From Spirochaetales bacterium (lineage in GTDB: Bacteria; Spirochaetota; Spirochaetia; SZUA-6; DRHE01): DNA of 34,797 bases. The position numbers and the translations under genes are program-made. Positions 8,827 through 15,021 of the stretch are shown here, piece after piece. The notes below the pieces were generated by a model. The model searched no databases and had not been told where the DNA came from. It saw only the letters and a program-made list of their open reading frames with translations. Position 1 is the stretch's first letter. The number at the start of each line of letters is the position of its first letter. The stretch is taken from assembly GCA_030615505.1 (NCBI GenBank), contig JAUWZD010000044.1, positions 1 through 34,797 of the forward strand. Direction: 5' to 3'.

Positions 8827-9309
8827 TTAAACTGCGATTTTATTATACTTCTTCAGGCAGGAACCAAACGCCTCGCGGATCTTCTTTTCAATCGCTTCAG
8901 AGGGTACTTCTCTATAGAGAGAACTTCTGAAGTTATCATCCCTTACTAAGCGGGTCACTGCAGCTAAGGCAATCAAATATTCTACTTTTTTTTCAGGGGG
9001 ACTGGTGATGACAAAGAGGAGATGTACAGGCACTTTATCGATAGAATCAAAATCAATGCCCTTTTCTGAAATACCTAATGCTATAATAATGCGCTTCACC
9101 TCAGATGTCGTTCCGTGAGCAACCGCCACACCCCGGCCCAGTCCGGTGCTGAGGATATTCTCCCTCTGGATGATTGCATCCTCCACTTTTCTCCTATCTT
9201 TAACTTCCATAAAGATAGGAGCCTTATAGATCAGCTCTCTGATTGCACCGTACTTATCATTGCTGGTCAGGCTTTGAACAATTGTTCCGCCTGTAAAGCA
9301 ATTAATCAT
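8827..9309 (-). CDS. PTS EIIA type-2 (fructose/PtsN-like) domain protein
   Basis: A single-domain protein of about 160 residues. The phosphorylatable His is in 'GVAVAHG' (H65 from the start used here), and the domain continues with 'VPVHLLFVITSP' and 'LAALAAVTRLV'-type helices of the mannitol/fructose EIIA fold. In this family such lone domains either accept phosphate from HPr for a sugar PTS or act as regulators (PtsN/EIIA-Ntr). No EIIB, EIIC or rpoN gene is nearby, so a regulatory role is an inference. ATG 9309 is preferred to the in-frame ATG 9321, because the latter overlaps the -10 of a good minus-strand promoter (9321-9349). Confidence 0.85.
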   Translation of the reverse strand: MINCFTGGTIVQSLTSNDKYGAIRELIYKAPIFMEVKDRRKVEDAIIQRENILSTGLGRGVAVAHGTTSEVKRIIIALGISEKGIDFDSIDKVPVHLLFVITSPPEKKVEYLIALAAVTRLVRDDNFRSSLYREVPSEAIEKKIREAFGSCLKKYNKIAV

Positions 9310-9320
9310 AATAAGCCCCA

Positions 9321-9349
9321 AATTAAACCCATTTTTAACATATTGTCAA
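9321..9349 (-). promoter_or_regulatory. Sigma70 promoter of the EIIA-like gene
   Basis: Minus strand: TTGACA (9349-9344), 17-nt spacer, TTAATT (9326-9321). The predicted start point near 9314 is about 5 nt before ATG 9309. It rules out ATG 9321 as the start. Confidence 0.55.
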
Positions 9350-9371
9350 GCAATTTATCTAAATAAATTGC
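9350..9371. repeat. Perfect palindrome next to the EIIA promoter -35
   Basis: GCAATTTAT (9350-9358) and ATAAATTGC (9363-9371) around a 4-nt centre. It begins at the base adjoining the minus-strand TTGACA, the position typical of an activator or repressor operator. A T-run follows on the plus strand, but no plus-strand gene ends here. Confidence 0.55.
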
Positions 9372-9563
9372 TCTTTTTTTTATTCTCGACCGTTTATACA
9401 CAATTGATTAAGGGTGTATCTACCTTATCTACTTTATTTATAAAACCAGGGTTACTAGCCTCAAATTATACTATTTGCATGGCTATTATCGCATTTTAGC
9501 ACTTTGCGATATATTCATGCATCATGACTGAAGCACGGACCACGGGCAGGATAGAAACGCAAC
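9372..9563. other. AT-rich intergenic stretch without a recognised gene
   Basis: Lies between the EIIA regulatory region and the coiled-coil gene promoter. A weak inverted repeat (ATACAC 9396-9401, GTGTAT 9414-9419) is the only structure seen. An ATG at 9524 opens the frame of the next gene but lies upstream of that gene's promoter. Confidence 0.5.
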
Positions 9564-9592
9564 TTGACACTCGCTCATATAAGGACTATTTT
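9564..9592 (+). promoter_or_regulatory. Sigma70 promoter of the coiled-coil protein
   Basis: TTGACA (9564-9569), 17-nt spacer, TATTTT (9587-9592). The predicted start near 9599 is followed by GAGGT (9599-9603) and ATG 9611, which fixes the start codon. Confidence 0.6.
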
Positions 9593-9610
9593 CTTATGAG
9601 GTGCTTATCA

Positions 9611-9985
9611 ATGGCTGTTATTGCGATACCACCAGTTCTAAGAGATAAATTGGGAAATGAGGGGGTTGAAGCCCTTACTGAGATTATAAAAGAGATAGAC
9701 CTGGAAGCGAGAAAAGAGGCTATCACAATTGCTGAAGAAAGATTTGAGAGAAGACTGGCAGAGGAAACAGGCAAGGTGAGAATAGCAATAGCAGAGACAA
9801 GGAGCGAACTGAAAACAGAAATAGCAGAGACAAGAACAGAAATAGCAGAGACAAGAACCGAACTGAAAACAGAAATAGAGAGAAATAAATCAGAAACACT
9901 GAAATGGATGTTCATATTCTGGGTGGGACAGATCGCAGTTCTTTCCGGAATAATATTTGCGATGCTTAAGCTTTATTTCAAATAA
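9611..9985 (+). CDS. Coiled-coil protein with C-terminal membrane anchor (DUF1640-like)
   Basis: About 124 residues: 'MAVIAIPPVLRDKLG.EGVEAL', a long charged helix with tandem heptads (AETRSELKTEI, AETRTEI, AETRTELKTEI), then a single C-terminal transmembrane helix 'WMFIFWVGQIAVLSGIIFAML'. This layout matches small bacterial proteins related to DUF1640/CCDC90, whose role is unknown; mitochondrial members include the calcium-uniporter regulator MCUR1. The frame is open from ATG 9524, but that region contains the promoter (9564-9592) and lacks a ribosome site. GAGGT lies 7 nt before ATG 9611, and homologues begin at this 'AIPKVLR' motif. The protein probably forms a membrane-tethered trimer or dimer. 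Confidence 0.8.
   Translation: MAVIAIPPVLRDKLGNEGVEALTEIIKEIDLEARKEAITIAEERFERRLAEETGKVRIAIAETRSELKTEIAETRTEIAETRTELKTEIERNKSETLKWMFIFWVGQIAVLSGIIFAMLKLYFK
9791..9877 (+). repeat. In-frame tandem repeat encoding heptads
   Basis: Units beginning GCAGAGACAAG at 9791, 9824 and 9845 are spaced 33 and 21 nt, that is 11 and 7 codons. The DNA is nearly identical between copies, so the coiled coil has grown by recent duplication and may vary in length between strains. Confidence 0.8.
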
Positions 9986-10060
9986 ACTGCTAATATCTTA
10001 TACCTGTAAAGCATGGTATTCCCTAAACACACATTTCAACATTCCCCTGGAATAGACAGC

Positions 10061-10090
10061 TTGACAAAGGCTGCACCACTTTCATATTAT
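10061..10090 (+). promoter_or_regulatory. Promoter of tRNA-Ala
   Basis: TTGACA (10061-10066), 18-nt spacer, TATTAT (10085-10090). The transcript would start about 4 nt before the mature tRNA 5' end. Confidence 0.65.
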
Positions 10091-10100
10091 TCATTAATAC

Positions 10101-10174
10101 GGGGGCGTAGCTCAGTTGGCTAGAGCGCGTGAATGGCATTCACGAGGTCGTGGGTTCGATTCCCTTCGCCTCCA
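10101..10174 (+). tRNA. tRNA-Ala (anticodon GGC)
   Basis: Folds as a 74-nt cloverleaf. The acceptor GGGGGCG pairs with CGCCTCC (one G-U) and the D-arm GCTC pairs with GAGC. The anticodon stem CGTGA/TCACG encloses loop ATGGCAT, with GGC at 34-36 reading GCC/GCU alanine codons. The T-arm has TTCGATT but a weak outer stem: G49-U65 is a wobble and U50-U64 is a mismatch. Discriminator A73 is at 10174 and CCA is not encoded. It is followed after 9 nt by the start codon of the next gene. Confidence 0.95.
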
Positions 10175-10183
10175 AAACAACAT

Positions 10184-11812
10184 ATGAGCCAAGAACAAAA
10201 CATCGAACAGCTTGACCCGGAAATTGCAGATCTCATGGGGATTTCGCAAGATAGCTCCGAATCTGGTCCCGTCTTTACGGAGCTCTTCGGGGAAGAAAAA
10301 GCCGCAGATAAAGCTGAGCGGGAAGAAGTGGATTTTTCCAAAAAGAGCTTCGCTCCCATAAGCAAGATTAAAGAAAAACCGAAACCCTTCTTTAAAGACA
10401 AGGATTATTACAAGAAGCTCCTCTCAGGCGAGGGAGAGATAGCTAAAAAGGTCCACCAGCTCCTTACCCAGTTCATGACTGCTAAAGACCCCAAGGATAA
10501 GTCCTTGTACCGGGCCAGACTGACACCTGCCTTTTGGGATCTGTGCTCGGGTGTCTCTGCCAAAATCGGTGAAAATCTCCCGCTCAATAAGATTCTCTTA
10601 CTCCGCTTAGGAATCCTCTCTCCGACACTCATCTCCCAGGATCAGAGAGACATGATCAGCAGTATTATCATGGAGAATACTACTGGTGAGCCTGTACACT
10701 ACATGGATGAGTGGATGCTGAAAATAGCTCAAGGCAACGTGAATCCATCTGCAACGGATGAGTTAAAACAGGCGAAGCAGGAGGGCAATCAAAAAATACG
10801 CGGAAAGACAGAAAAGAAAAAAGGACAGCGCCAGGCGGAATTATCGCTTCTTAAGAATAAGATAGTTCAACTTGACGATTATGAGACCCGTTTATTGAAT
10901 CAGGTACAGACCGTTATACAACATCAGAACCGGAGCGATTACGGGGGAATTAAAGATTGTTACACCACAGCGCAGAGAGAGGCGCTTTCTCAGATTGGAG
11001 CTATTCTCAGGTATCTCTCAAATATCGATAAAGAAATGAAGACAGCCTATTCCCATCTTGACGAAATGGAAAGGGAGATTCGTGAGCTAACCGAAAAGTC
11101 GGACTTCGATTCACAATCATTTGTAGATAAGAGCACGGTAATTAACGAATTTAACTCAATCCGGCAGATGGCAAAACTCTGCGTGGGGAGACAGGGAAAT
11201 CACTTCCCGATTCTCATAAAGCAGTATATCCACGCCAATATCCGGGAAATAGCCACACGGGAGAATGTCATAGCTGTTATGGCCGTGGTTGAGCAGTTGG
11301 ATCCCGGTCTGTTCCTCCGTACATTTAAGGGAGAGACCAACCGCATTGTTCCCTATGTGCTGCTGCTCCCCAATTACGGGGAAAACGGCATCTGCTGGGA
11401 GCCCTTTGAACGCTTTAACCGGGCTTCAAGCAGGGGCCGCATCGCAATTCCTCTATATCCCAAAGATTTAAACACCGCCGTCATTGCTTCCTTAGCCGAC
11501 CTCCGCTGGCAGGTGGCTAAGGAGAAGGCACAGCATTACTGGATGGAAGAAGGTATAACCGGCCGCTACTACCAGTGGTTTGAGTCCCAAAAGCTTAAAG
11601 GAGATGTTAAGGAATACTTTATTCGGGATTATATTCTTTGGATTTCTAAGGAAAGCCAGGGTACACAGAAGCTGGAACGCGAGGTACGGGGGATCTTCTG
11701 GCGCATGATACCCTTTCCGCAGGCGATTAGGGATAGGCTGAAAAACCGCGGATTCGTGTACAATGAGCTTTATAAAAAAGATGACAATATAGCCAGATCA
11801 GACGGTTACTAG
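10184..11812 (+). CDS. Conserved-looking hypothetical protein, 542 aa, downstream of tRNA-Ala
   Basis: I do not recognise the family. ATG 10184 (MSQEQNIEQLDPEIADL) is chosen because the longer frame would start inside the tRNA. No signal peptide or membrane segment is visible, so it is predicted cytosolic. The N-terminal ~60 residues are acidic and low-complexity. A helical domain follows (about 70-180), then a highly charged linker rich in Lys/Gln/Glu near residues 190-220, then long helices with a coiled-coil look (about 230-330). The C-terminal half is globular, with conserved-looking Trp and Pro. No Shine-Dalgarno is present, and the 9-nt gap from the tRNA suggests that tRNA 3' processing creates the mRNA 5' end. 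Possibly spirochaete-specific. Confidence 0.75.
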   Translation: MSQEQNIEQLDPEIADLMGISQDSSESGPVFTELFGEEKAADKAEREEVDFSKKSFAPISKIKEKPKPFFKDKDYYKKLLSGEGEIAKKVHQLLTQFMTAKDPKDKSLYRARLTPAFWDLCSGVSAKIGENLPLNKILLLRLGILSPTLISQDQRDMISSIIMENTTGEPVHYMDEWMLKIAQGNVNPSATDELKQAKQEGNQKIRGKTEKKKGQRQAELSLLKNKIVQLDDYETRLLNQVQTVIQHQNRSDYGGIKDCYTTAQREALSQIGAILRYLSNIDKEMKTAYSHLDEMEREIRELTEKSDFDSQSFVDKSTVINEFNSIRQMAKLCVGRQGNHFPILIKQYIHANIREIATRENVIAVMAVVEQLDPGLFLRTFKGETNRIVPYVLLLPNYGENGICWEPFERFNRASSRGRIAIPLYPKDLNTAVIASLADLRWQVAKEKAQHYWMEEGITGRYYQWFESQKLKGDVKEYFIRDYILWISKESQGTQKLEREVRGIFWRMIPFPQAIRDRLKNRGFVYNELYKKDDNIARSDGY

Positions 11813-11829
11813 GCCGGGCTGGAATCTAA

Positions 11830-12102
11830 TTATCTTTTCTTCTTGAAAAGCGGTAAAAAATACTTCTCTAAGTCTAATCGCCTGGATACAAGGTTTAATA
11901 TAAAGCGGTAAATTAGAAACGTGCCGGCGATCGAGCCGATAAATAGCACCATGAGTAGAATAGATAGTGCAGCAGGGCTCAAATTATCCTTAAAGATTAC
12001 GGATATCAGCACTAAGGATATCAACATTAATAGAACTATACAAATCAGGTTAAAAACAGTGGCACCAATAATAAAAAACACCGTATTAAGCTTCTTATTC
12101 AT
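11830..12102 (-). CDS. Small two-helix membrane protein downstream of lspA
   Basis: 90 residues with two clear transmembrane segments: 'VFFIIGATVFNLICIVLLML' extending to ~35, and 'ILLMVLFIGSIAGTFLIYRFI' at about 48-68. The tail is basic (LFKKKR). The start overlaps the end of lspA by 8 bp, so the two are translationally coupled. Small membrane proteins next to lspA occur in treponemes, where they have been labelled as leader-peptide-processing proteins. That label is positional only and no function is visible in the sequence. Confidence 0.7.
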   Translation of the reverse strand: MNKKLNTVFFIIGATVFNLICIVLLMLISLVLISVIFKDNLSPAALSILLMVLFIGSIAGTFLIYRFILNLVSRRLDLEKYFLPLFKKKR

Positions 12103-12625
12103 TTTTCCTCTTCATCTCGGTTTTAAAATAAGTAATTAAAAGAAGTAACCCTGCTACCACCACGGTAGAATCCGCTAAATTAAATGTAGGCCAGCGGGTT
12201 AACCCAAACAGACCATAGAACTTTACATCAATAAAATCAATCACTCCGCCGTACCTGAAAAGCCTGTCCAGATAGTTACCAATGCCTCCGCCGACAATAG
12301 CTGCCAGGATCCATCTCTGTCCCTTGCTGATATCCCTGGCAAAAAAGTAATAGTAGAGAAGAATACCTAAAACGATAAGGGGGAGCACTAAAAAAATAAT
12401 CTGCCGCCCGGGGGCGGGCAGATTTCTCCCGATGCTGAAGGCAACAGCCGGATTTTTTACATAGGTCAATCTTAAAAAATTCCCTAAGACCTCCACCGGG
12501 TGAGCATAGGGAAGCACTCTGGAAACAATCAGTTTTGAGATCTGATCCGCTGCTATCACACCCAGTGTCAAAACGAACGGAAATATTTTTTCAATGCTTT
12601 TAGTCAAATTACTCTCCGTATCCAA
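12095..12625 (-). CDS. lspA: Lipoprotein signal peptidase (signal peptidase II)
   Basis: Inner-membrane aspartyl protease that removes signal peptides from diacylglyceryl-modified prolipoproteins. About 176 residues with four hydrophobic segments. Family signatures 'KNPAVAFS', 'GGIGNYLDR' and 'FNLADS' are present. The catalytic Asp pair lies in 'VIDFID' (130-133) and at D152 of NLAD. The frame opens with TTG 12625. A TTG at 12607 (protein MTKSIEKIF...) has a better Shine-Dalgarno (GGAG, 6-nt spacing), so the true start may be there. It sits 7 nt after the Nif3-like gene, in one operon. Confidence 0.95.
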   Translation of the reverse strand: MDTESNLTKSIEKIFPFVLTLGVIAADQISKLIVSRVLPYAHPVEVLGNFLRLTYVKNPAVAFSIGRNLPAPGRQIIFLVLPLIVLGILLYYYFFARDISKGQRWILAAIVGGGIGNYLDRLFRYGGVIDFIDVKFYGLFGLTRWPTFNLADSTVVVAGLLLLITYFKTEMKRKNE

Positions 12626-12632
12626 TCCATAA

Positions 12633-13394
12633 TTATAAGCCTGTAGGTATATCCAGAAAAATTGTCTTTAAATCTGTGGAGGATCGCAGCTTTTCAGCTA
12701 AAAGCTTTACGCCCCAGATCTCCGTTAAGTAATGCCCTGCGAATATGACATTAATCCTTCCCTCCAGGCTGTGATGATAATATGTGTGGGAAGAATCTCC
12801 GGTAATATACAGATCAAGCCCTTCGTCAATCGCCTGCAAGATTTCCGGAGCTGCCCCCCCGGATACAATTCCCACTTTTTTTATCTTTTCAGGACCAAAG
12901 GGCAGGACATGCAGCCCTTGCTGTTTCCCGCCCGCCAGGAGTCTCATCACCGCATCAAGGTCTGTAACGACTTCAAGCTCTCCTTTAAAGCCTATTTTGA
13001 TACCCCGATACAGGCCAAATGGCTCAAGCTCCTTTAGGCCGATCACTTTAGCAATCCCTGCATTATTCCCTAACTCAGGATGCAGGTCTAAGGGAAGATG
13101 TACTGCATATAAGGCGCAATCACTCATCAATAGCTCTTTAATTCTTCTATAATGAATTCCGGTAACGGCCATCTCCCGGCCCCAGAAAAGGCCGTGATGC
13201 ACAAAGAGAAGATCCGCCTTCAACTCAGAAGCACGGTGAAAACTTTCTAAAGAAGCATCCACCGCAAAGGCAACCTTATAAAGCTCATTTTTAGAATTGG
13301 CAACCTGAAGTCCGTTCAGGGAATTGTCAATATCCTTGAAATCATCCAGGGAAAGCCACTCATGTATCAGACGATCAAATTCATTGATCTGCAT
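12633..13394 (-). CDS. Nif3-like dinuclear metal-centre protein
   Basis: 253 residues of the Nif3/YbgI/YqfO family: toroidal hexamers with a two-metal site per subunit and an unsettled biochemical role (often annotated GTP cyclohydrolase I type 2-like). Metal-binding motifs are visible: 'FVHHGLFWG' (H66, H67), 'HLPLDLHPELGNN' near 100-115, and the C-terminal 'GDSSHTYYHHS' and 'GHYLTE'. The short form lacks the YqfO insert domain. It begins an operon with lspA and the small membrane protein. Its promoter is nearly consensus and only 6 nt from the ATG. Confidence 0.93.
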   Translation of the reverse strand: MQINEFDRLIHEWLSLDDFKDIDNSLNGLQVANSKNELYKVAFAVDASLESFHRASELKADLLFVHHGLFWGREMAVTGIHYRRIKELLMSDCALYAVHLPLDLHPELGNNAGIAKVIGLKELEPFGLYRGIKIGFKGELEVVTDLDAVMRLLAGGKQQGLHVLPFGPEKIKKVGIVSGGAAPEILQAIDEGLDLYITGDSSHTYYHHSLEGRINVIFAGHYLTEIWGVKLLAEKLRSSTDLKTIFLDIPTGL

Positions 13395-13400
13395 TTAATA

Positions 13401-13429
13401 ATTATAGCAATTCTCTTAATCATTGACAA
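13401..13429 (-). promoter_or_regulatory. Near-consensus promoter of nif3-lspA operon
   Basis: Minus strand: TTGTCA (13429-13424), 17-nt spacer, perfect TATAAT (13406-13401), then 6 nt to ATG 13394. Transcription should start at or next to the start codon. Confidence 0.75.
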
Positions 13430-13467
13430 ACACTAAATCCAACTTAAGTCCAGGGAAATGCTTGATC

Positions 13468-13495
13468 TTGACAAGCTCATGAATTATACTATATT
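13468..13495 (+). promoter_or_regulatory. Promoter of the ATPase-HDOD gene
   Basis: TTGACA (13468-13473), 16-nt spacer, TATATT (13490-13495), 11 nt before ATG 13507. No Shine-Dalgarno is present in the few bases that remain. Confidence 0.55.
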
Positions 13496-13506
13496 TTTTA
13501 ATAATT

Positions 13507-14994
13507 ATGGCTTTAAATATTGATCATGAACAGATAAAAAGAGCAGTCCATAACGCTATTCCTTTGACATTTAAAACCTTTACCCTGCCTCACGAGACTG
13601 AAGAATATATGGAACAGGTACTGGAGATTTTTCTTGCGGAACTGGGTCATGGAGAGATAAAGGATCAACTGTCCTACTGTATGCGTGAGATTGCTGTAAA
13701 CGCCAAAAAAGCCAATACAAAGAGGGCCTATTTCCTGGAGAAGAACCTGGATCTTAACGACCCCAGGGAATATTCAGAAGGCATGAAAACCTTCAAGCAG
13801 GAAACTTTAGAAAACATACAATACTATCTTCAGAAACAGAAGGAAATAGGGCTTTACATAAAAACCATTTTCTACACTAAAGGCAAAAGCCTTACCATTA
13901 CTGTAAGGAACAATGCACAACTGACAAAAACAGAACATATACGAATATTCGATAGGATTGCCAGGTCCAGAGCTTATACTTCCATGGAAGAGGCTTTTAC
14001 CACGGTTTTAGACAGTACAGAGGGAGCAGGATTGGGAATTGTCATTCTTATCCTGATGCTTAAAAAAATAGGCCTGGATGAAGAGGCTTTCTCAATTGAT
14101 ATCGATTCCGGAGAAACTGTAGCCACCCTTACAGTACCTTTCCCGCAGGTTCAAGTTGAACAGCTTTACCTCTTAACCAATGAAATCATTAAAGAAGTGG
14201 AATCTATTCCCCAATTTCCTGATAATATCATCTACCTTCAAAAACTTATAGCTGATCCTGATTCTGAGATAGCAGATATTGCCCGGCAGATCAGTACCGA
14301 TCCCTCTCTAACGGCGGATCTATTAAAGCTGGTTAATTCCGCACAGTTCATGCTACCTAAAAGGGTGGATAATATCGTAGAAGCGGTTAAGCTTGTAGGC
14401 CTGAAGGGGCTTCGCAATCTGTTACTCGCTCATGGGACCCAGAAAATCCTCGGTAAAAGGTATAAGGAGATGCGTTCCCTCTGGCAGCACTCCTACAGAA
14501 CCGCTTTTTACGCCTATAATCTGGCCAAGAGCTTTCGAAAAAGCAAAAATATTTTGGATGATGTTTATGTGGGCGGTATTCTTCACGATCTAGGCCAGAT
14601 TATAATGGCATCTCTGCACCCGGATCTCTTGGAACGCATAAAGAAGTTCTGCAAGGAAAAGGGGATTTCCTCCGGAATGCTTGAGAATTTTTCCGTGGGA
14701 CTGAACCATGCCGAAATCGGCGCCCTTATTGCCGAAAAGTGGAACTTTCCGGACCAGCTTGTTGCAGCCATCAGGTACCACCATGACCCCACAAGCTGTA
14801 ACCATGATTTCAAGGATGTGGCATATACTGTAACCCTGGCCAACTGTATTGCCGACTTAGAGCGGGACCGAATTACCTTTGAACAGATTAATCCCTTAGT
14901 CCTTAAGGATTTCAACATCGAAAGCGAAGCCCAACTGCTTAGAATACAGCAGAAGCTGGATAAGGCTTTTGCGAATCAGAAATCCAGGTTTTAG
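13507..14994 (+). CDS. Signalling protein: GHKL-like ATPase domain plus HDOD/HD domain
   Basis: 495 cytosolic residues. The N-terminal ~215 resemble a histidine-kinase-type ATP-binding fold: an N-box-like helix 'CMREIAVNAKKAN' (58-70) and a G-box-like 'GAGLGIVILILMLKKIGL' (173-190). No phospho-accepting His domain is visible. Residues ~235-435 form an HDOD domain. HDOD domains usually lack the HD metal ligands, but this one shows H328, H360-D361, H402 and the HH of 'YHHDP', so hydrolase activity is possible. Related proteins act in bacterial signalling and motility, but the output here is unknown. The gene is divergent from the nif3 operon and 27 nt upstream of the NicO fusion gene. Confidence 0.85.
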   Translation: MALNIDHEQIKRAVHNAIPLTFKTFTLPHETEEYMEQVLEIFLAELGHGEIKDQLSYCMREIAVNAKKANTKRAYFLEKNLDLNDPREYSEGMKTFKQETLENIQYYLQKQKEIGLYIKTIFYTKGKSLTITVRNNAQLTKTEHIRIFDRIARSRAYTSMEEAFTTVLDSTEGAGLGIVILILMLKKIGLDEEAFSIDIDSGETVATLTVPFPQVQVEQLYLLTNEIIKEVESIPQFPDNIIYLQKLIADPDSEIADIARQISTDPSLTADLLKLVNSAQFMLPKRVDNIVEAVKLVGLKGLRNLLLAHGTQKILGKRYKEMRSLWQHSYRTAFYAYNLAKSFRKSKNILDDVYVGGILHDLGQIIMASLHPDLLERIKKFCKEKGISSGMLENFSVGLNHAEIGALIAEKWNFPDQLVAAIRYHHDPTSCNHDFKDVAYTVTLANCIADLERDRITFEQINPLVLKDFNIESEAQLLRIQQKLDKAFANQKSRF

Positions 14995-15021
14995 GCTTAA
15001 ATCTTAAGATCTTAACAGCGC

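Noticed and set aside
9115-9366. Plus-strand ORF of 83 codons
   Set aside because: It is antisense to the EIIA-like gene and its promoter, has no recognisable protein features and no ribosome site.
9350-9385. Plus-strand intrinsic terminator (palindrome followed by T-run)
   Set aside because: No plus-strand gene ends upstream, and the palindrome adjoins the minus-strand -35, so an operator is more likely.
9791-9877. CRISPR-like repeat array
   Set aside because: Repeats are contiguous, in frame and encode coiled-coil heptads; there are no spacers or cas genes.
10133-10183. Coding start inside the tRNA (17 extra residues before MSQEQ)
   Set aside because: The stretch is tRNA-Ala sequence; ATG 10184 is the first start outside it.
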